In this document: positions 34,979-44,368 of the stretch, one piece after another
Layout: each line of letters starts with the position of its first letter
Numbering within the stretch: the first letter of the stretch is position 1
Origin: Roseivirga spongicola
GTDB lineage: Bacteria; Bacteroidota; Bacteroidia; Cytophagales; Cyclobacteriaceae
Direction of reading: 5' to 3'
Length of the DNA: 64,000 nt
Assembly: GCF_001592965.1 (NCBI RefSeq)
Contig: NZ_LRPC01000028.1
Coordinates: forward strand, 1,220,121-1,284,120
The notes under the pieces: model-generated
Databases searched by the model: none
What the model saw: the letters and a program-made list of their open reading frames with translations, nothing else
What the model was told of the DNA's origin: nothing
Program-made: the position numbers and the translations under genes

Positions 34979-36657
34979 TACTACCACACATCAACGAAAT
35001 TGCTAGCCTGTGCGCAGCTCACGGAATCACTCAGGCGATTATCTCTCCTGGGTCTAGATCTGCCTCCATTTCATTAGCCTTTGAGAATCACCCAGAAATA
35101 GATGTTAAGGTGGTTGCCGATGAAAGATCTGCTGCTTTTATTGGCATGGGGATAGCTCAGCAATTGAGAAGACCAGTAGCACTAATTTGCACCTCTGGCT
35201 CGGCAGTTTACAATTATGCACCAGCCGTTGCCGAAGCATATTATCAAGAAATTCCATTACTCGTTATTACTGCAGACAGACCACCTGAATGGATAGACCA
35301 GTATGATGGTCAGACCATTCAGCAAGAAGGTATTTTCGGAAATCACATTAAAGCCAGTTTGAGCTTACCTGTAGACCTTTCTCATTCAGACGCAAAATGG
35401 CATTCTAATAGGTTAGTAAACCAAGCAATACTTGTCTCTGAAGAATATCCAAAAGGCCCTGTCCACCTAAATGTACCCATTCGCGAGCCTTTTTACCCCA
35501 GCGAAGGAGATAAATATGAGTACCCAGAAACGAGACGGATTACAGCTAACAAAACAGAACGAACACTTTCAGAAAATACCTGGAAGGAATTGCTCAATGT
35601 ATGGCAAAAGGCGCAAAGCAGATTGCTGGTTGTTGGTCAACTAGAGCCTGATTCTGATTTAACAGAATCTCTTACTCTGCTTCAAAGCAAAACCAACCTG
35701 ACCATTATCAATGAGGTTACGGGAAATCAACAAGACATAGAGAAGGCAATCGGTAAGCAAGACTTGTTCCTACAAGGACAACTAAAAATACAAACCCCAG
35801 ACCTACTCATCACCTTTGGAAAATCACTGATCTCCAAGAACTTAAAAATATTCCTAAGGAAAAATCCTCCAAAATATCATTGGCATATTAAAGAGGGAAA
35901 CCGTTTGAATGATGGTCTTCAACACCTTAGCAATAACTTAAACCTATCACCAACCTATTTTGCTTCAGAACTTACCAAAAGAGTTTCTTCAGAAAACCAC
36001 TCTGACCTGAATCTTGACTGGTTTAAAATTGAACAAGAAGCTTCGCGCAAAAGCGAAGAATTTATTAAACAGTCTGATTTTGGTGAACTCAAAGCTGTTC
36101 ACAATGTACTCCAACAAATCCCTGCAAACTCCCAATTACACCTAGCCAACAGCATGGCTGTGCGCTACGCTAACTTTGTAGGGATTCGGGCCAAAGGGGT
36201 TGAGGTATTTTGTAACAGAGGTACCAGTGGTATTGATGGTAGCAACAGCACTGCTGTTGGTGCAGCACTAGCTTCTGGCAAACTAACCACTCTACTTACC
36301 GGAGATATGGCATTTCTTTATGATAGAAATGCCTTTTGGCATGGGTACGATCTGAGCAACCTCAGAATAATAGTACTGAACAATGCAGGAGGTGGAATTT
36401 TCGGAATGATTAAGGGGCCAAAAACTCAAAGTAGCTACCAAAAGCTTTTTCAAACAGAACAGCCTTTAACGGCAAAACTAACGGCAAAAGAGTTTGGGTT
36501 CGATTACGCAAAAGTGAAAAACGAAGACCGATTGAATGATGAGTTGAAGGAGTTCTTCAAACCATCCGCTTCGCCAAAAATCATAGAAGTCTTCTCCGAC
36601 CCTAGAAAAAACGAAGAGATCTTCACTGCATATAAATCCTACTGCTTAGGCTTGTAG
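34975..36657 (+). CDS. menD: SEPHCHC synthase (MenD)
   Basis: A 560-residue thiamine-diphosphate enzyme joining 2-oxoglutarate (as succinic semialdehyde) to isochorismate. AAHGITQAIISPGSRSA and DERSAAFIGMGIAQQ are the N-terminal PYR-domain motifs, CTSGSAVYNYAPAVAEAYYQ and ITADRPPEWIDQYDGQTIQQ follow, and the ThDP site is GDMAFLYDRNAF...VLNNAGGGIF (about 442-470). The start is TTG at 34975, sharing TTGA with the menF stop, so translation is coupled. The 3' end overlaps the convergent carboxypeptidase-like gene by 19 bp. Confidence 0.95.
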   Translation: MILPHINEIASLCAAHGITQAIISPGSRSASISLAFENHPEIDVKVVADERSAAFIGMGIAQQLRRPVALICTSGSAVYNYAPAVAEAYYQEIPLLVITADRPPEWIDQYDGQTIQQEGIFGNHIKASLSLPVDLSHSDAKWHSNRLVNQAILVSEEYPKGPVHLNVPIREPFYPSEGDKYEYPETRRITANKTERTLSENTWKELLNVWQKAQSRLLVVGQLEPDSDLTESLTLLQSKTNLTIINEVTGNQQDIEKAIGKQDLFLQGQLKIQTPDLLITFGKSLISKNLKIFLRKNPPKYHWHIKEGNRLNDGLQHLSNNLNLSPTYFASELTKRVSSENHSDLNLDWFKIEQEASRKSEEFIKQSDFGELKAVHNVLQQIPANSQLHLANSMAVRYANFVGIRAKGVEVFCNRGTSGIDGSNSTAVGAALASGKLTTLLTGDMAFLYDRNAFWHGYDLSNLRIIVLNNAGGGIFGMIKGPKTQSSYQKLFQTEQPLTAKLTAKEFGFDYAKVKNEDRLNDELKEFFKPSASPKIIEVFSDPRKNEEIFTAYKSYCLGL

Positions 36658-37763
36658 TTTATAGGAACCATGTCAGCAACTTTTTCGAAACCCCAATACC
36701 CTGAGGAGTAAAAGCTCAGCGGATCATAAACATACCCTGTTCTCTCAAATTCAATGGCTTCCTTGCCTTCGGCTAAAGAAATCCAAGAGATCTGCTCACC
36801 TAACCTCGATGCCGAAACAGAGTTAAGCTTGCCGCCAGGTTTGGCTTTTTGCACATACTCTGGTGTTTCTCTTTCTTTGGTATAGGTTACGTACAGAAAG
36901 TTATCGAAAGGAAGCTGGCGAGATAGGTCAGATTGCCCTTGATCTAACCACTCGCGAAGATTCACATTCGTAGGGTCTAACACTCTACCAAAATTGGTTA
37001 CGTCTTTAGCCACCTGTACTATATAACCCTCCTCCTCTAACTTGCCTTCAAAAACCGAGGAGAAGAAATGCTGCAGAGAACCCTCATATGCCTTCCTTCT
37101 ATTTTCTTCCCAAACTCTAGCCCTTCGCTTGGTTTTGGCTTCCATTTCAGTGAATACTGTATAGCCAAAATAGGTATTCAATCGTTTTGAATAATCTACC
37201 TTAAATTCTTCTAAGTAGTAATCTATCAAATAGCCTAAAGCTTTATTCTCCACCTTTATTGGAACTTTAGAATAAGCATAAAGAGCATTCTCTTTTCTAT
37301 CGTAATAGAAATCTAAATCATCTTCATTGAGAATCTTGCATTGCGATGCATTTTTAGAGAAGCCCAAAAAGGTATCTTTAAATATTTGCAAATAGCGCTT
37401 CCAGTTTTCATCCTTCTCAGCCGTTACAGTTACACTACCCAAATTCACTTCTTCGGGTGTCAAAGCGACATTAAAATACAAGCTTCTTTTATCTTCCAAG
37501 CGAATATTTAGTCCGTATGTCTTATAGCCCACAAAGCGAATAATAAGATCATAAGTACCAGGTTCCGATACTTTTATCTCAAACCTACCATCGGCATCGG
37601 TATTTACTCCATAAGTGGTTTCGGCAAAAAACACATTCGCAAAAGGAAGAGTCTCTCCTGTTTCTGCATCGCTAACGGTTCCTGAAATGGTAAAACCATT
37701 CTGCGCTTTTAGTCCTACAGAAAGAAAAAGCAAAAGAGTAATTAGGCTGAGTTGCTGTCTCAT
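36639..37763 (-). CDS. Carboxypeptidase-regulatory-like domain protein
   Basis: A 374-residue secreted or outer-membrane protein. A signal peptide (MRQQLSLITLLLFLSVGLKA) is followed by a CarboxypepD_reg-like beta-sandwich at about 22-110 (TISGTVSDAETGETLPFANV, TDADGRFEIKVSEPGTYDLI). The remainder, with RYLQIFKDTFLGFSKNASQC and KGEEYLVEF-like strands, is a common Bacteroidota arrangement without a TonB-dependent barrel. No catalytic motif is seen; function is unknown. It is inserted between menD and menE on the opposite strand. Confidence 0.8.
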   Translation of the reverse strand: MRQQLSLITLLLFLSVGLKAQNGFTISGTVSDAETGETLPFANVFFAETTYGVNTDADGRFEIKVSEPGTYDLIIRFVGYKTYGLNIRLEDKRSLYFNVALTPEEVNLGSVTVTAEKDENWKRYLQIFKDTFLGFSKNASQCKILNEDDLDFYYDRKENALYAYSKVPIKVENKALGYLIDYYLEEFKVDYSKRLNTYFGYTVFTEMEAKTKRRARVWEENRRKAYEGSLQHFFSSVFEGKLEEEGYIVQVAKDVTNFGRVLDPTNVNLREWLDQGQSDLSRQLPFDNFLYVTYTKERETPEYVQKAKPGGKLNSVSASRLGEQISWISLAEGKEAIEFERTGYVYDPLSFYSSGYWGFEKVADMVPINYKPKQ

Positions 37764-37778
37764 TTTATTTGGTTAAAC

Positions 37779-38837
37779 TTGGCTGTGGAAGGCACAATTA
37801 TCATCAACACTGAGTCTTATACCTTTAGTGAATTTACCACAATAACTTTGCCTAAAGGTCTAGATTGGGCTTCAAATACTCAAGCTTTTATTAAAGATTG
37901 GCTGAAGGGCAAGTTATCATTCACCTTACAAACCTCTGGTTCCACAGGTAAACCCAAAAACATAGATATTCTCAGAGCTCAAATGATAGCAAGTGCCGAG
38001 GCTACCATTCAACACCTTAACATTCCTACTGGTGCTAGTGCCTTACTGTGCATGAATCCCGATATGGTTGGAGGCAGAATGATGCTGGTTAGAGCGCTAA
38101 TAGGCAATTGGCAGTTGCATATTCTTCCTGCTTCTTCTAGCCCAATTATTCCGAACGCGCTAGATTTCACTGCAATGGTTCCTCTTCAGGTGCTCGAACT
38201 AATGAAGTCGGCTGAGGGAGTATCTTTCCTAAATCGTATAGATCAACTGATTATTGGAGGTGCAAAAGTAGATGAAGACTTATTGGATAAACTTCAATTA
38301 CTGAAAACCAAAGTTTACCAAACTTTTGGGATGACAGAGACCGTTTCGCACATTGCACTGAAGCGTATAAATGGAGACAATAGAGTAAATTCCTATCAAC
38401 TAATCGGAGACAATCAGATAAAAGTTGATGAACATGGCCGACTAAAGGTAAAAGGCACGGTTACCAAAAATCAATGGATTGAAACCAATGACCTCGTAGA
38501 ATCTACAGAAAATGGGTTTCATTGGCTAGGCCGTTTAGACTTGGTAGTTAATAGTGGTGGAGTAAAAATATCAGTGGAACCATTGGAGAAAGAACTATCG
38601 AAGTACTTTAATACTTCCGTTTGGGTATGGAAAGTACCCAATGAAAAATTGGGAGAACAACTGGTTGGCCTTACAGAAAGTCAGGAGTTAATAGACAAAG
38701 TGAACAATTCCTACCACACTCTTAAAGATGAATTCAAAAAGTATCATCTGCCAAAACGTTGGGTTTTAGTGAGAAAATGGTGTTTTACTGCTTCTGGAAA
38801 ACCAGATAGACAAGAAACTTTATTGGCTAATAGCTAA
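37779..38837 (+). CDS. menE: o-Succinylbenzoate-CoA ligase-like AMP-binding protein
   Basis: A protein of about 352 residues in the ANL adenylating superfamily. TLQTSGSTGKPKNIDI is the phosphate-binding loop, KVYQTFGMTETVSHIA is the A5 motif, and WLGRLDLVVNSGGVKISVEPLE (hinge) and ASGKPDRQ (with catalytic Lys) complete it. It activates o-succinylbenzoate as its CoA thioester. It is shorter than typical ANL enzymes, as Bacteroidota MenE often is. No ATG exists; TTG at 37779 is chosen and GTG at 37785 is equally possible. The cluster context supports the assignment. Confidence 0.87.
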   Translation: MAVEGTIIINTESYTFSEFTTITLPKGLDWASNTQAFIKDWLKGKLSFTLQTSGSTGKPKNIDILRAQMIASAEATIQHLNIPTGASALLCMNPDMVGGRMMLVRALIGNWQLHILPASSSPIIPNALDFTAMVPLQVLELMKSAEGVSFLNRIDQLIIGGAKVDEDLLDKLQLLKTKVYQTFGMTETVSHIALKRINGDNRVNSYQLIGDNQIKVDEHGRLKVKGTVTKNQWIETNDLVESTENGFHWLGRLDLVVNSGGVKISVEPLEKELSKYFNTSVWVWKVPNEKLGEQLVGLTESQELIDKVNNSYHTLKDEFKKYHLPKRWVLVRKWCFTASGKPDRQETLLANS

Positions 38838-38929
38838 TTGCGCTATTCATTATTCGCTGCAATTAGGTAAATCTCCTATTGATTCTTTTGCGCATCGGAC
38901 TACCTTTAAATCATAATAAAACAAAAGCC

Positions 38930-39133
38930 ATGTCACAAAAAGCCGCCCACCACCACAACCCAATTAAAGAACTTGTTCTTGCAGATATTTTAACCGCTGG
39001 CCGCTTCATCCTCAACCTAGTATTCTTTGTAGTTTTTATAGTATTGGTATTAGAGATGAAATCATTGTTGCACATTGACATCTTCCCTAATTATAACTTC
39101 CCAATAGATGAAATGGTGAAAGACTTCTTTTAG
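38930..39133 (+). CDS. Small single-pass membrane protein
   Basis: A 67-residue protein of unrecognised family. The N terminus has AAHHHNPIKELVLADI, then one hydrophobic segment (about 26-46, ILNLVFFVVFIVLVLEM). The C terminus FPNYNFPIDEMVKDFF faces the other side. The start at 38930 (MSQKAAHHH) is preferred over a frame opening 51 bp upstream. It overlaps the convergent regulator gene by 4 bp. A histidine run near the N terminus is the only notable feature. Confidence 0.55.
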   Translation: MSQKAAHHHNPIKELVLADILTAGRFILNLVFFVVFIVLVLEMKSLLHIDIFPNYNFPIDEMVKDFF

Positions 39134-39912
39134 CCTTTCATTTTAATTACCTCTTGCTGCAATTCAAGCACAATATTCTTTAACTGTTCAAAACTCATAT
39201 CATCATCTGCATACTCAGGAATCTCCATGCTTAAATAAGCTTTAGCTTCCCAAATCTCTATTACATCTGAAGTATCTACTTTATACGGTGAATAGGCTTT
39301 ATTATCAGAAACTAGAAACAGCTGTCCATGCTCATGTGTATAATCGAACACACGCTTATACACAACTCCTTCTTCTTTAGATAGAATAATGTAACATCTG
39401 CCATCCTTAATATCGGAAATGGCATCTAAATACTGGCCAATTACTATTGTCCCGGGCTTAATGGGTAACATGGAATCACCAGTAATTTCGAAAGCTCTAT
39501 AGGTACCAGACTTAGGTAGACTTGGTATTTGAAACTTAGGCAACTCTTCTAAATATTGAGGGTCTGCATAACCATTCAGATAGCCCGCAGATGCCTTTTG
39601 AGGTATTAAATCAATAAACTCATTGTCCTCCTGATCTACCGTAATAGATAGCACCTTCATACCACCCGTATTCTTCTGGGTTGAACGAATTTGCTCGAGT
39701 GTTTTGGCCGTAAGATCTCTAGAAATCATTGAGTCTACCGAAACTCCAAATACTTTAGACATATTTTGGAGGTTGTTAAGCCTAGGATCTGCCCTTCCTT
39801 CTTCGTAAGCACCCACCAAAGAACGCTTAATATTTATCTTATCCGCAAACTCTCCTTGGGTCCACCCATGGAGTTTTCTCAAGTGTTTAATATTTTCGGC
39901 AACCTGACTCAT
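39130..39912 (-). CDS. XRE-family regulator with S24 (LexA-like) peptidase domain
   Basis: A 260-residue regulator. The N-terminal helix-turn-helix (about 6-60, LRKLHGWTQGEFADKINIKR) is joined to a C-terminal S24 domain with nucleophile S147 (ITGDSMLPI) and general base K186 (GVVYKRVF). An Ala-Gly pair at 109-110 (KASAGYLNGY) sits 37 residues before the Ser, the geometry of a LexA/CI self-cleavage site. It could be a stress-cleaved repressor, though DNA-damage control is only inferred. A perfect AGCTAA/TTAGCT palindrome lies 22 bp upstream of the start. Confidence 0.87.
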   Translation of the reverse strand: MSQVAENIKHLRKLHGWTQGEFADKINIKRSLVGAYEEGRADPRLNNLQNMSKVFGVSVDSMISRDLTAKTLEQIRSTQKNTGGMKVLSITVDQEDNEFIDLIPQKASAGYLNGYADPQYLEELPKFQIPSLPKSGTYRAFEITGDSMLPIKPGTIVIGQYLDAISDIKDGRCYIILSKEEGVVYKRVFDYTHEHGQLFLVSDNKAYSPYKVDTSDVIEIWEAKAYLSMEIPEYADDDMSFEQLKNIVLELQQEVIKMKG

Positions 39913-39934
39913 AATGAATATTTGGAAGCAAATT

Positions 39935-39951
39935 AGCTAATTATTTTAGCT
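39935..39951. promoter_or_regulatory. Palindromic candidate operator between the XRE and OMP genes
   Basis: AGCTAA-TTATT-TTAGCT is a perfect inverted repeat with 6-bp arms, in the 113-bp divergent gap. It is well placed for autoregulation of the XRE gene and possibly control of the OMP gene at 40026. Confidence 0.5.
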
Positions 39952-40025
39952 TAATGTCAAAATATTTAGTGTTAATTTGGCACGTTATTGGTTTGGTAAA
40001 GAGCGTCAATCAACTCAAATTTCAA

Positions 40026-40694
40026 ATGAAAGCCTTTTTCTCAATCCTCATTGCATTATTCTGTTTAGGTAATTTATCAGCTCAAAACACAATGAGCTTC
40101 AACGTTCAAACGGTACTTCCAACAGGAGAGCTTAAAAATGATTCTCCCGATTTATGGGGTGGCGGTTTTGCCGTTACTGGCGCCTTCAATCTAAAAGACT
40201 CTCCAATATTCTTAGGAGGAACATTGGACTTCACTCGCTACGGTAGTCAATTAAGAAATGGCTGGCATGGTTCGGTAATGGGCGATTACAGACATAGAAG
40301 ACAATTTGAAATGTCTCGCCTCTTAGGTTTCATAAGAATTTCGCCAGATTGTGATGCTGGGTTTTACCCTTATGTAGATTTTAATGCAGGGGTCAATTTT
40401 GTGTTCACTCGCTCTATTTTACGAGATTCGGCTTTGGAAGACCCTTTTGATAGATACCTAGACTGGCACGACTTTTCTTTCACATATGGCATAGGTGCTG
40501 GTGTAGAAATCCCGGTAAACCCAGACATTTTAATAGATATCAATTTTAAAACGCTCAAAACCGGAAAAACGGAATACCTCACTCCTAACTCTGTTTCGTT
40601 CGATACGGAACAAGAGATTTATCTTCTCGATGTTCAACGGTCTAGGTTCGACACATTTACCTTTAGCATAGGCATTAAAGCCTATATCGATTAA
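40026..40694 (+). CDS. Predicted outer-membrane beta-barrel protein
   Basis: A 222-residue protein with a signal peptide (MKAFFSILIALFCLGNLSAQ) and amphipathic beta strands (MSFNVQTVLPTGELK, WGGGFAVTGAFNLK, ILIDINFKTLKTGKTEYLTP, FDTFTFSIGIKAYID with a terminal strand). No specific family is recognised. The start at 40026 is chosen because it opens the signal peptide; the 24 upstream codons lie in the regulatory gap. Function unknown. Confidence 0.65.
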   Translation: MKAFFSILIALFCLGNLSAQNTMSFNVQTVLPTGELKNDSPDLWGGGFAVTGAFNLKDSPIFLGGTLDFTRYGSQLRNGWHGSVMGDYRHRRQFEMSRLLGFIRISPDCDAGFYPYVDFNAGVNFVFTRSILRDSALEDPFDRYLDWHDFSFTYGIGAGVEIPVNPDILIDINFKTLKTGKTEYLTPNSVSFDTEQEIYLLDVQRSRFDTFTFSIGIKAYID

Positions 40695-40804
40695 TATCGA
40701 CTCTACTTTGCCACTTATAACGGTTTTTACTCGTTCCTAAGATTTAAATTTTAGACACCAGATTCTTGGTCTATTTTGGATTTTATTCAACAAAAAAGAA
40801 TCTG

Positions 40805-43800
40805 ATGACGACTAGAAAAATCGGAGATTCACTAACCAAACGAATCTATCTGTTAGCGTTCATGCTGCTATTCACAGTCTCTACAGGCTGGGCACAGAAA
40901 GTAGACATGGACATTTTTAAAGACATGAAAGCCAGGAGTATTGGCCCGGCTGCCATGAGTGGTAGAATTACCGCAATTGATGTTGTTCAAAGCAACCCAG
41001 ACATTATTTATGCTGGTGCTGCATCTGGTGGAGTATGGAAATCTACTGGAGGAGGACTCAACTGGGAGCCAATTTTTGACGATGAGGCTGTTCAAGGAAT
41101 TGGTGCCATTGCCATTAACCAGAAAAACCCAGATGTTGTATGGGTAGGTACTGGCGAAGGTAACCCAAGAAACTCAGTAAGCTCTGGCTACGGAGTTTAC
41201 AAAACCATTGACGGTGGTAAAACCTGGGAGTTGATGGGCCTTGAATTAACAAGAAACATTCACAGAATTTACATTCACCCAGAAAACCCTGATGTTGTTT
41301 ATGTAGGTGCTATTGGTTCTCCTTGGGGAGAGCACGAAGAAAGAGGTGTTTACAGAACGCAAGATGGTGGTAAAACTTGGGAGAAAATTCTTTACACCAA
41401 CAACCTTTCTGGTGTGGCCGATATGGTGGCCGATCCAAGCAACCCTGATAAAATCTTTGTGGCCATGTGGGAGCACAAAAGATGGCCATGGACATTCAAG
41501 TCTGGTGGGGAAGGCTCCGGTCTTTACGTTACATTAGACGGTGGAGATACTTGGAAGAACCTTACTGGTGAAGGTGGCTTACCAAAAGGACCTTACGGTA
41601 GAATTGGTTTAACCATTGTTCATAACAAACCAAACTTCATGTACGCCATGATTGAGTCTAAAGAAAATGCTCTTTATCGCTCAGAAGATGGTGGCATGAC
41701 TTGGAAACAAACAACTACTGCTGCCAAAGAAGGCAATATGGGTAACAGACCTTTCTATTATTCTTCAATTTATGCTGATCCTGATAACGAAAACAGACTA
41801 TACAGTCTATACTCAATGGTTTCTCGTTCAGAAGATGGTGGAAAGTCTTTTGAGGTAATTATCCCTTATTCTGGTGTTCACCCAGATCACCATGCTTGGT
41901 GGATTCACCCAGAAGATCCTGAATTTATGGTAGACGGAAATGATGGTGGTTTAAACATTACCAGAGACATGGGTAAGTCTTGGAGATTCACTGAGAAAAT
42001 ACCTGTAGGTCAGTTCTATCATGTAAATGTAGATAACGAATTCCCATACAACCTTTACGGTGGTATGCAAGACAACGGTTCTTGGGTAGGGCCTTCATAC
42101 GTATTTAACTACGCTGGTGTTAGAAATAGCGATTGGCAAGAATTAAGCTTTGGCGATGGTTTTGATGTTGCTCCTATTCCGGGCGACTCTAGATATGGCT
42201 ATACTATGTCTCAGCAGGGTAATGTAACTCGTTATGACAGAGTTTCTGGCTACACTAAAACTGTAAAGCCAACATCTCAAGATACTGCAGTTGAACTTAG
42301 ATTTAACTGGAATGCTCCAGTAGCTATCGATCCACACAATCCTAATGGTGTGTATTATGCTTCTCAATTTGTTCACTATAGCTCAAACAGAGGAGATGAC
42401 TGGACCAGAATTTCTCCAGACTTGACTACTAATGACCCTGAGAAACAAAAGCAAAATGAAAGTGGCGGATTGACAATTGATGCCACAGGTGCTGAAAACC
42501 ACACTACTATTATTGCATTAGCTCCAAGCCCTGTAGAAAGAGACGTTATTTGGGCAGGTACTGACGATGGTAACCTTCAAATTACTAGAGACAACGGTGA
42601 AACTTGGACTAACGTTGGAGCTAAGCTTCCTGGGCTACCAGCAGGTAGCTGGATTCCTCAAATCCGTGCTTCTACTTACAACGCTGGCGAAGCTTGGGTT
42701 GTAGCCAACAACTATAGAAGAAACGACTGGTCTGCTTATGCTTACCATACTTCTGACTATGGTCAAACCTGGACAAGAATTGCTGATAATAACAAGGTAT
42801 TCGGTTACACTTTAACTATTCTCCAAGATCCTATTGAGCCAAATTTGGTATTCTTAGGAACTGAAAATGGCTTATACGTAAGCTTCGATAAAGCTCAGAA
42901 CTGGAATAAGTGGAACCACGGTTACCCTAATGTATCTACTTACGACTTGGCTTACCAAGAAAGAGAGCATGACTTAGCTATTGGTACTTTTGGTAGAGCA
43001 TTCTATGTATTGGATGATATTCGTCCATTAAGAGAATTTGCTGCTAGAGGCGCTAACAGTGCTAAAAACGAAGACTTAATTGTATTCGATATTGCAGATG
43101 CTTATCAGATGACCTACCGTCAGCCTGCTGGTATGAGATTCCCTGCCGATGGAGGTTCTTACGAAGGACAAAACAAATACTTTGGTAGAGCTGCTGTGAA
43201 ATTCTACGTGAAAGATGATGAAGCGAAGGAAGAAACGCCAGAGCCAGAAAACAATAGAAGACGCAAGAAGAAGAATCAGGAGGAAGAAGCTAAGCCAGAG
43301 GCAAAAAAGCTTCCTAGTCGTATCAAAATGACTGTTCTAGATAATAGTGGCGACACTATAAGAACTTCAGAAAGCACTTACAAAAAGGGTCAGGTTAACA
43401 CTATTAGCTGGGACTTAAATAGAAGAAACCCTTACCCTGTTGAAATAACAGGCGGTGGCGGTGGCCGTTTCGGTGGTTTTGGCGGAGGCCGTAACCGTGA
43501 GCAAACTGCTGGCGAAGTTCTACCTGGTGACTACACTGTAGTTCTTGAGTTAGGTGATAACAAAGTTGAAAAGACTGTAACTGTTCATACCGACCCTAGA
43601 ATTGAGGTGAACTTGAATGACCTTAGAGCTAAGCAGAACTTCCAAGACGAAATTCTTAAAATGTCTCAGACTTGGGCTAAACTTACCAACAGAGTAAGAG
43701 AAGCTGACGAGATTATTAGCAAGGTAGAAGCTCAGATCAAGGAAGAAGACGACAAGGAGAAAACTAAAGCGCTTAGCGAGGCTTTGAAAACAGTAAAAGC

Positions 43801-44104
43801 CGAGTTTGAAGAAGTGCAAAAGTTGACCACCGGAATCCGTCAGGAAAGAGGTCAAGCTGTTGCTCCAGTTCGTTATACTACTGCTGGCAACTGGATTGGT
43901 CAAGCTCGTAGATATGCAAGCTCTAGACTTACTGCTCCAGGTCCGAACGAAAGAGACCTGAAAGAAAATGCAGAGAAAATGATGAACGAGGCAGTGCAAG
44001 AGGTTAATGACTTCTTCAGCAATGATTGGCCAGCATTCCAGCGAGCCTATCAGCAAGTAAGCTTCAACTTCTTCAAAGACTTCTCTAGCCCAATTAGAAA
44101 CTAG
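40805..44104 (+). CDS. Large secreted sortilin/VPS10-like BNR-repeat protein
   Basis: A 1099-residue protein with a signal peptide ending SVSTGWAQ-like (FTVSTGWAQ, residues ~24-32). Many BNR/Asp-box units follow, forming beta-propellers: GGVWKSTGGGLNWEPIF, YKTIDGGKTWELM, YRTQDGGKTWEKIL, YVTLDGGDTWKNLT, YRSEDGGMTWKQT and ITRDNGETWTNV. Near residue 815 is a charged low-complexity linker (NRRRKKKNQEEEAK), then a Gly-rich loop (GGGGGRFGGFGGGRNR) and a C-terminal helical domain. Such proteins are often annotated as glycosyl hydrolases, but no catalytic residues can be assigned. ATG 40805 begins the signal region; a terminator follows. Confidence 0.85.
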   Translation: MTTRKIGDSLTKRIYLLAFMLLFTVSTGWAQKVDMDIFKDMKARSIGPAAMSGRITAIDVVQSNPDIIYAGAASGGVWKSTGGGLNWEPIFDDEAVQGIGAIAINQKNPDVVWVGTGEGNPRNSVSSGYGVYKTIDGGKTWELMGLELTRNIHRIYIHPENPDVVYVGAIGSPWGEHEERGVYRTQDGGKTWEKILYTNNLSGVADMVADPSNPDKIFVAMWEHKRWPWTFKSGGEGSGLYVTLDGGDTWKNLTGEGGLPKGPYGRIGLTIVHNKPNFMYAMIESKENALYRSEDGGMTWKQTTTAAKEGNMGNRPFYYSSIYADPDNENRLYSLYSMVSRSEDGGKSFEVIIPYSGVHPDHHAWWIHPEDPEFMVDGNDGGLNITRDMGKSWRFTEKIPVGQFYHVNVDNEFPYNLYGGMQDNGSWVGPSYVFNYAGVRNSDWQELSFGDGFDVAPIPGDSRYGYTMSQQGNVTRYDRVSGYTKTVKPTSQDTAVELRFNWNAPVAIDPHNPNGVYYASQFVHYSSNRGDDWTRISPDLTTNDPEKQKQNESGGLTIDATGAENHTTIIALAPSPVERDVIWAGTDDGNLQITRDNGETWTNVGAKLPGLPAGSWIPQIRASTYNAGEAWVVANNYRRNDWSAYAYHTSDYGQTWTRIADNNKVFGYTLTILQDPIEPNLVFLGTENGLYVSFDKAQNWNKWNHGYPNVSTYDLAYQEREHDLAIGTFGRAFYVLDDIRPLREFAARGANSAKNEDLIVFDIADAYQMTYRQPAGMRFPADGGSYEGQNKYFGRAAVKFYVKDDEAKEETPEPENNRRRKKKNQEEEAKPEAKKLPSRIKMTVLDNSGDTIRTSESTYKKGQVNTISWDLNRRNPYPVEITGGGGGRFGGFGGGRNREQTAGEVLPGDYTVVLELGDNKVEKTVTVHTDPRIEVNLNDLRAKQNFQDEILKMSQTWAKLTNRVREADEIISKVEAQIKEEDDKEKTKALSEALKTVKAEFEEVQKLTTGIRQERGQAVAPVRYTTAGNWIGQARRYASSRLTAPGPNERDLKENAEKMMNEAVQEVNDFFSNDWPAFQRAYQQVSFNFFKDFSSPIRN

Positions 44105-44127
44105 TTTATTTCAAATAACCAATTGAA

Positions 44128-44155
44128 AAGGGCTACCCGGTGGGTGGCCCTTTTT
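44128..44155 (+). terminator. Strong intrinsic terminator after the BNR-repeat gene
   Basis: AAGGGCTACCC and GGGTGGCCCTT pair over 11 bp (one G-U) with a 3-nt loop, followed by TTTTTGCTTTT, 24 bp after the stop at 44104. The gap to menB (44156-44320) shows nothing else clear. Confidence 0.9.
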
Positions 44156-44320
44156 GCTTTTATTCATTGCTACTAAACCCTTTCCAAGCTGGCGTGCTCT
44201 TGCAGTACGAAGCTATTTAAAGTCAACAATTTAAGTATAAACTCATTACAAGTGAGCGCTATTCAAGATTCCGCTTTAAGCTAGTTTAAAGATCAAACCT
44301 ATGTTTTCCCTAATTCCATC

Positions 44321-44350
44321 TTGCTACTTCTGCCCTATCGCTTATTTTCG
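44321..44350 (+). promoter_or_regulatory. Candidate menB promoter
   Basis: TTG (44321-44323), 19-bp spacer, TATTTTCG (44343-44350): one mismatch to TTG-N(17-23)-TAnnTTTG, 18 bp before the menB ATG. Confidence 0.55.
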
Positions 44351-44368
44351 CAAACAAATTAATTCACT

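Noticed and set aside
39130..39912. Prophage repressor
   Set aside because: The XRE-S24 layout resembles phage CI, but no integrase, structural or replication genes of phage type are nearby.
43550..44056. 168-codon open frame on the minus strand within the BNR-repeat gene
   Set aside because: It lies wholly antisense to a well-supported coding region, has no family features, and its length follows from the codon bias of the sense gene.
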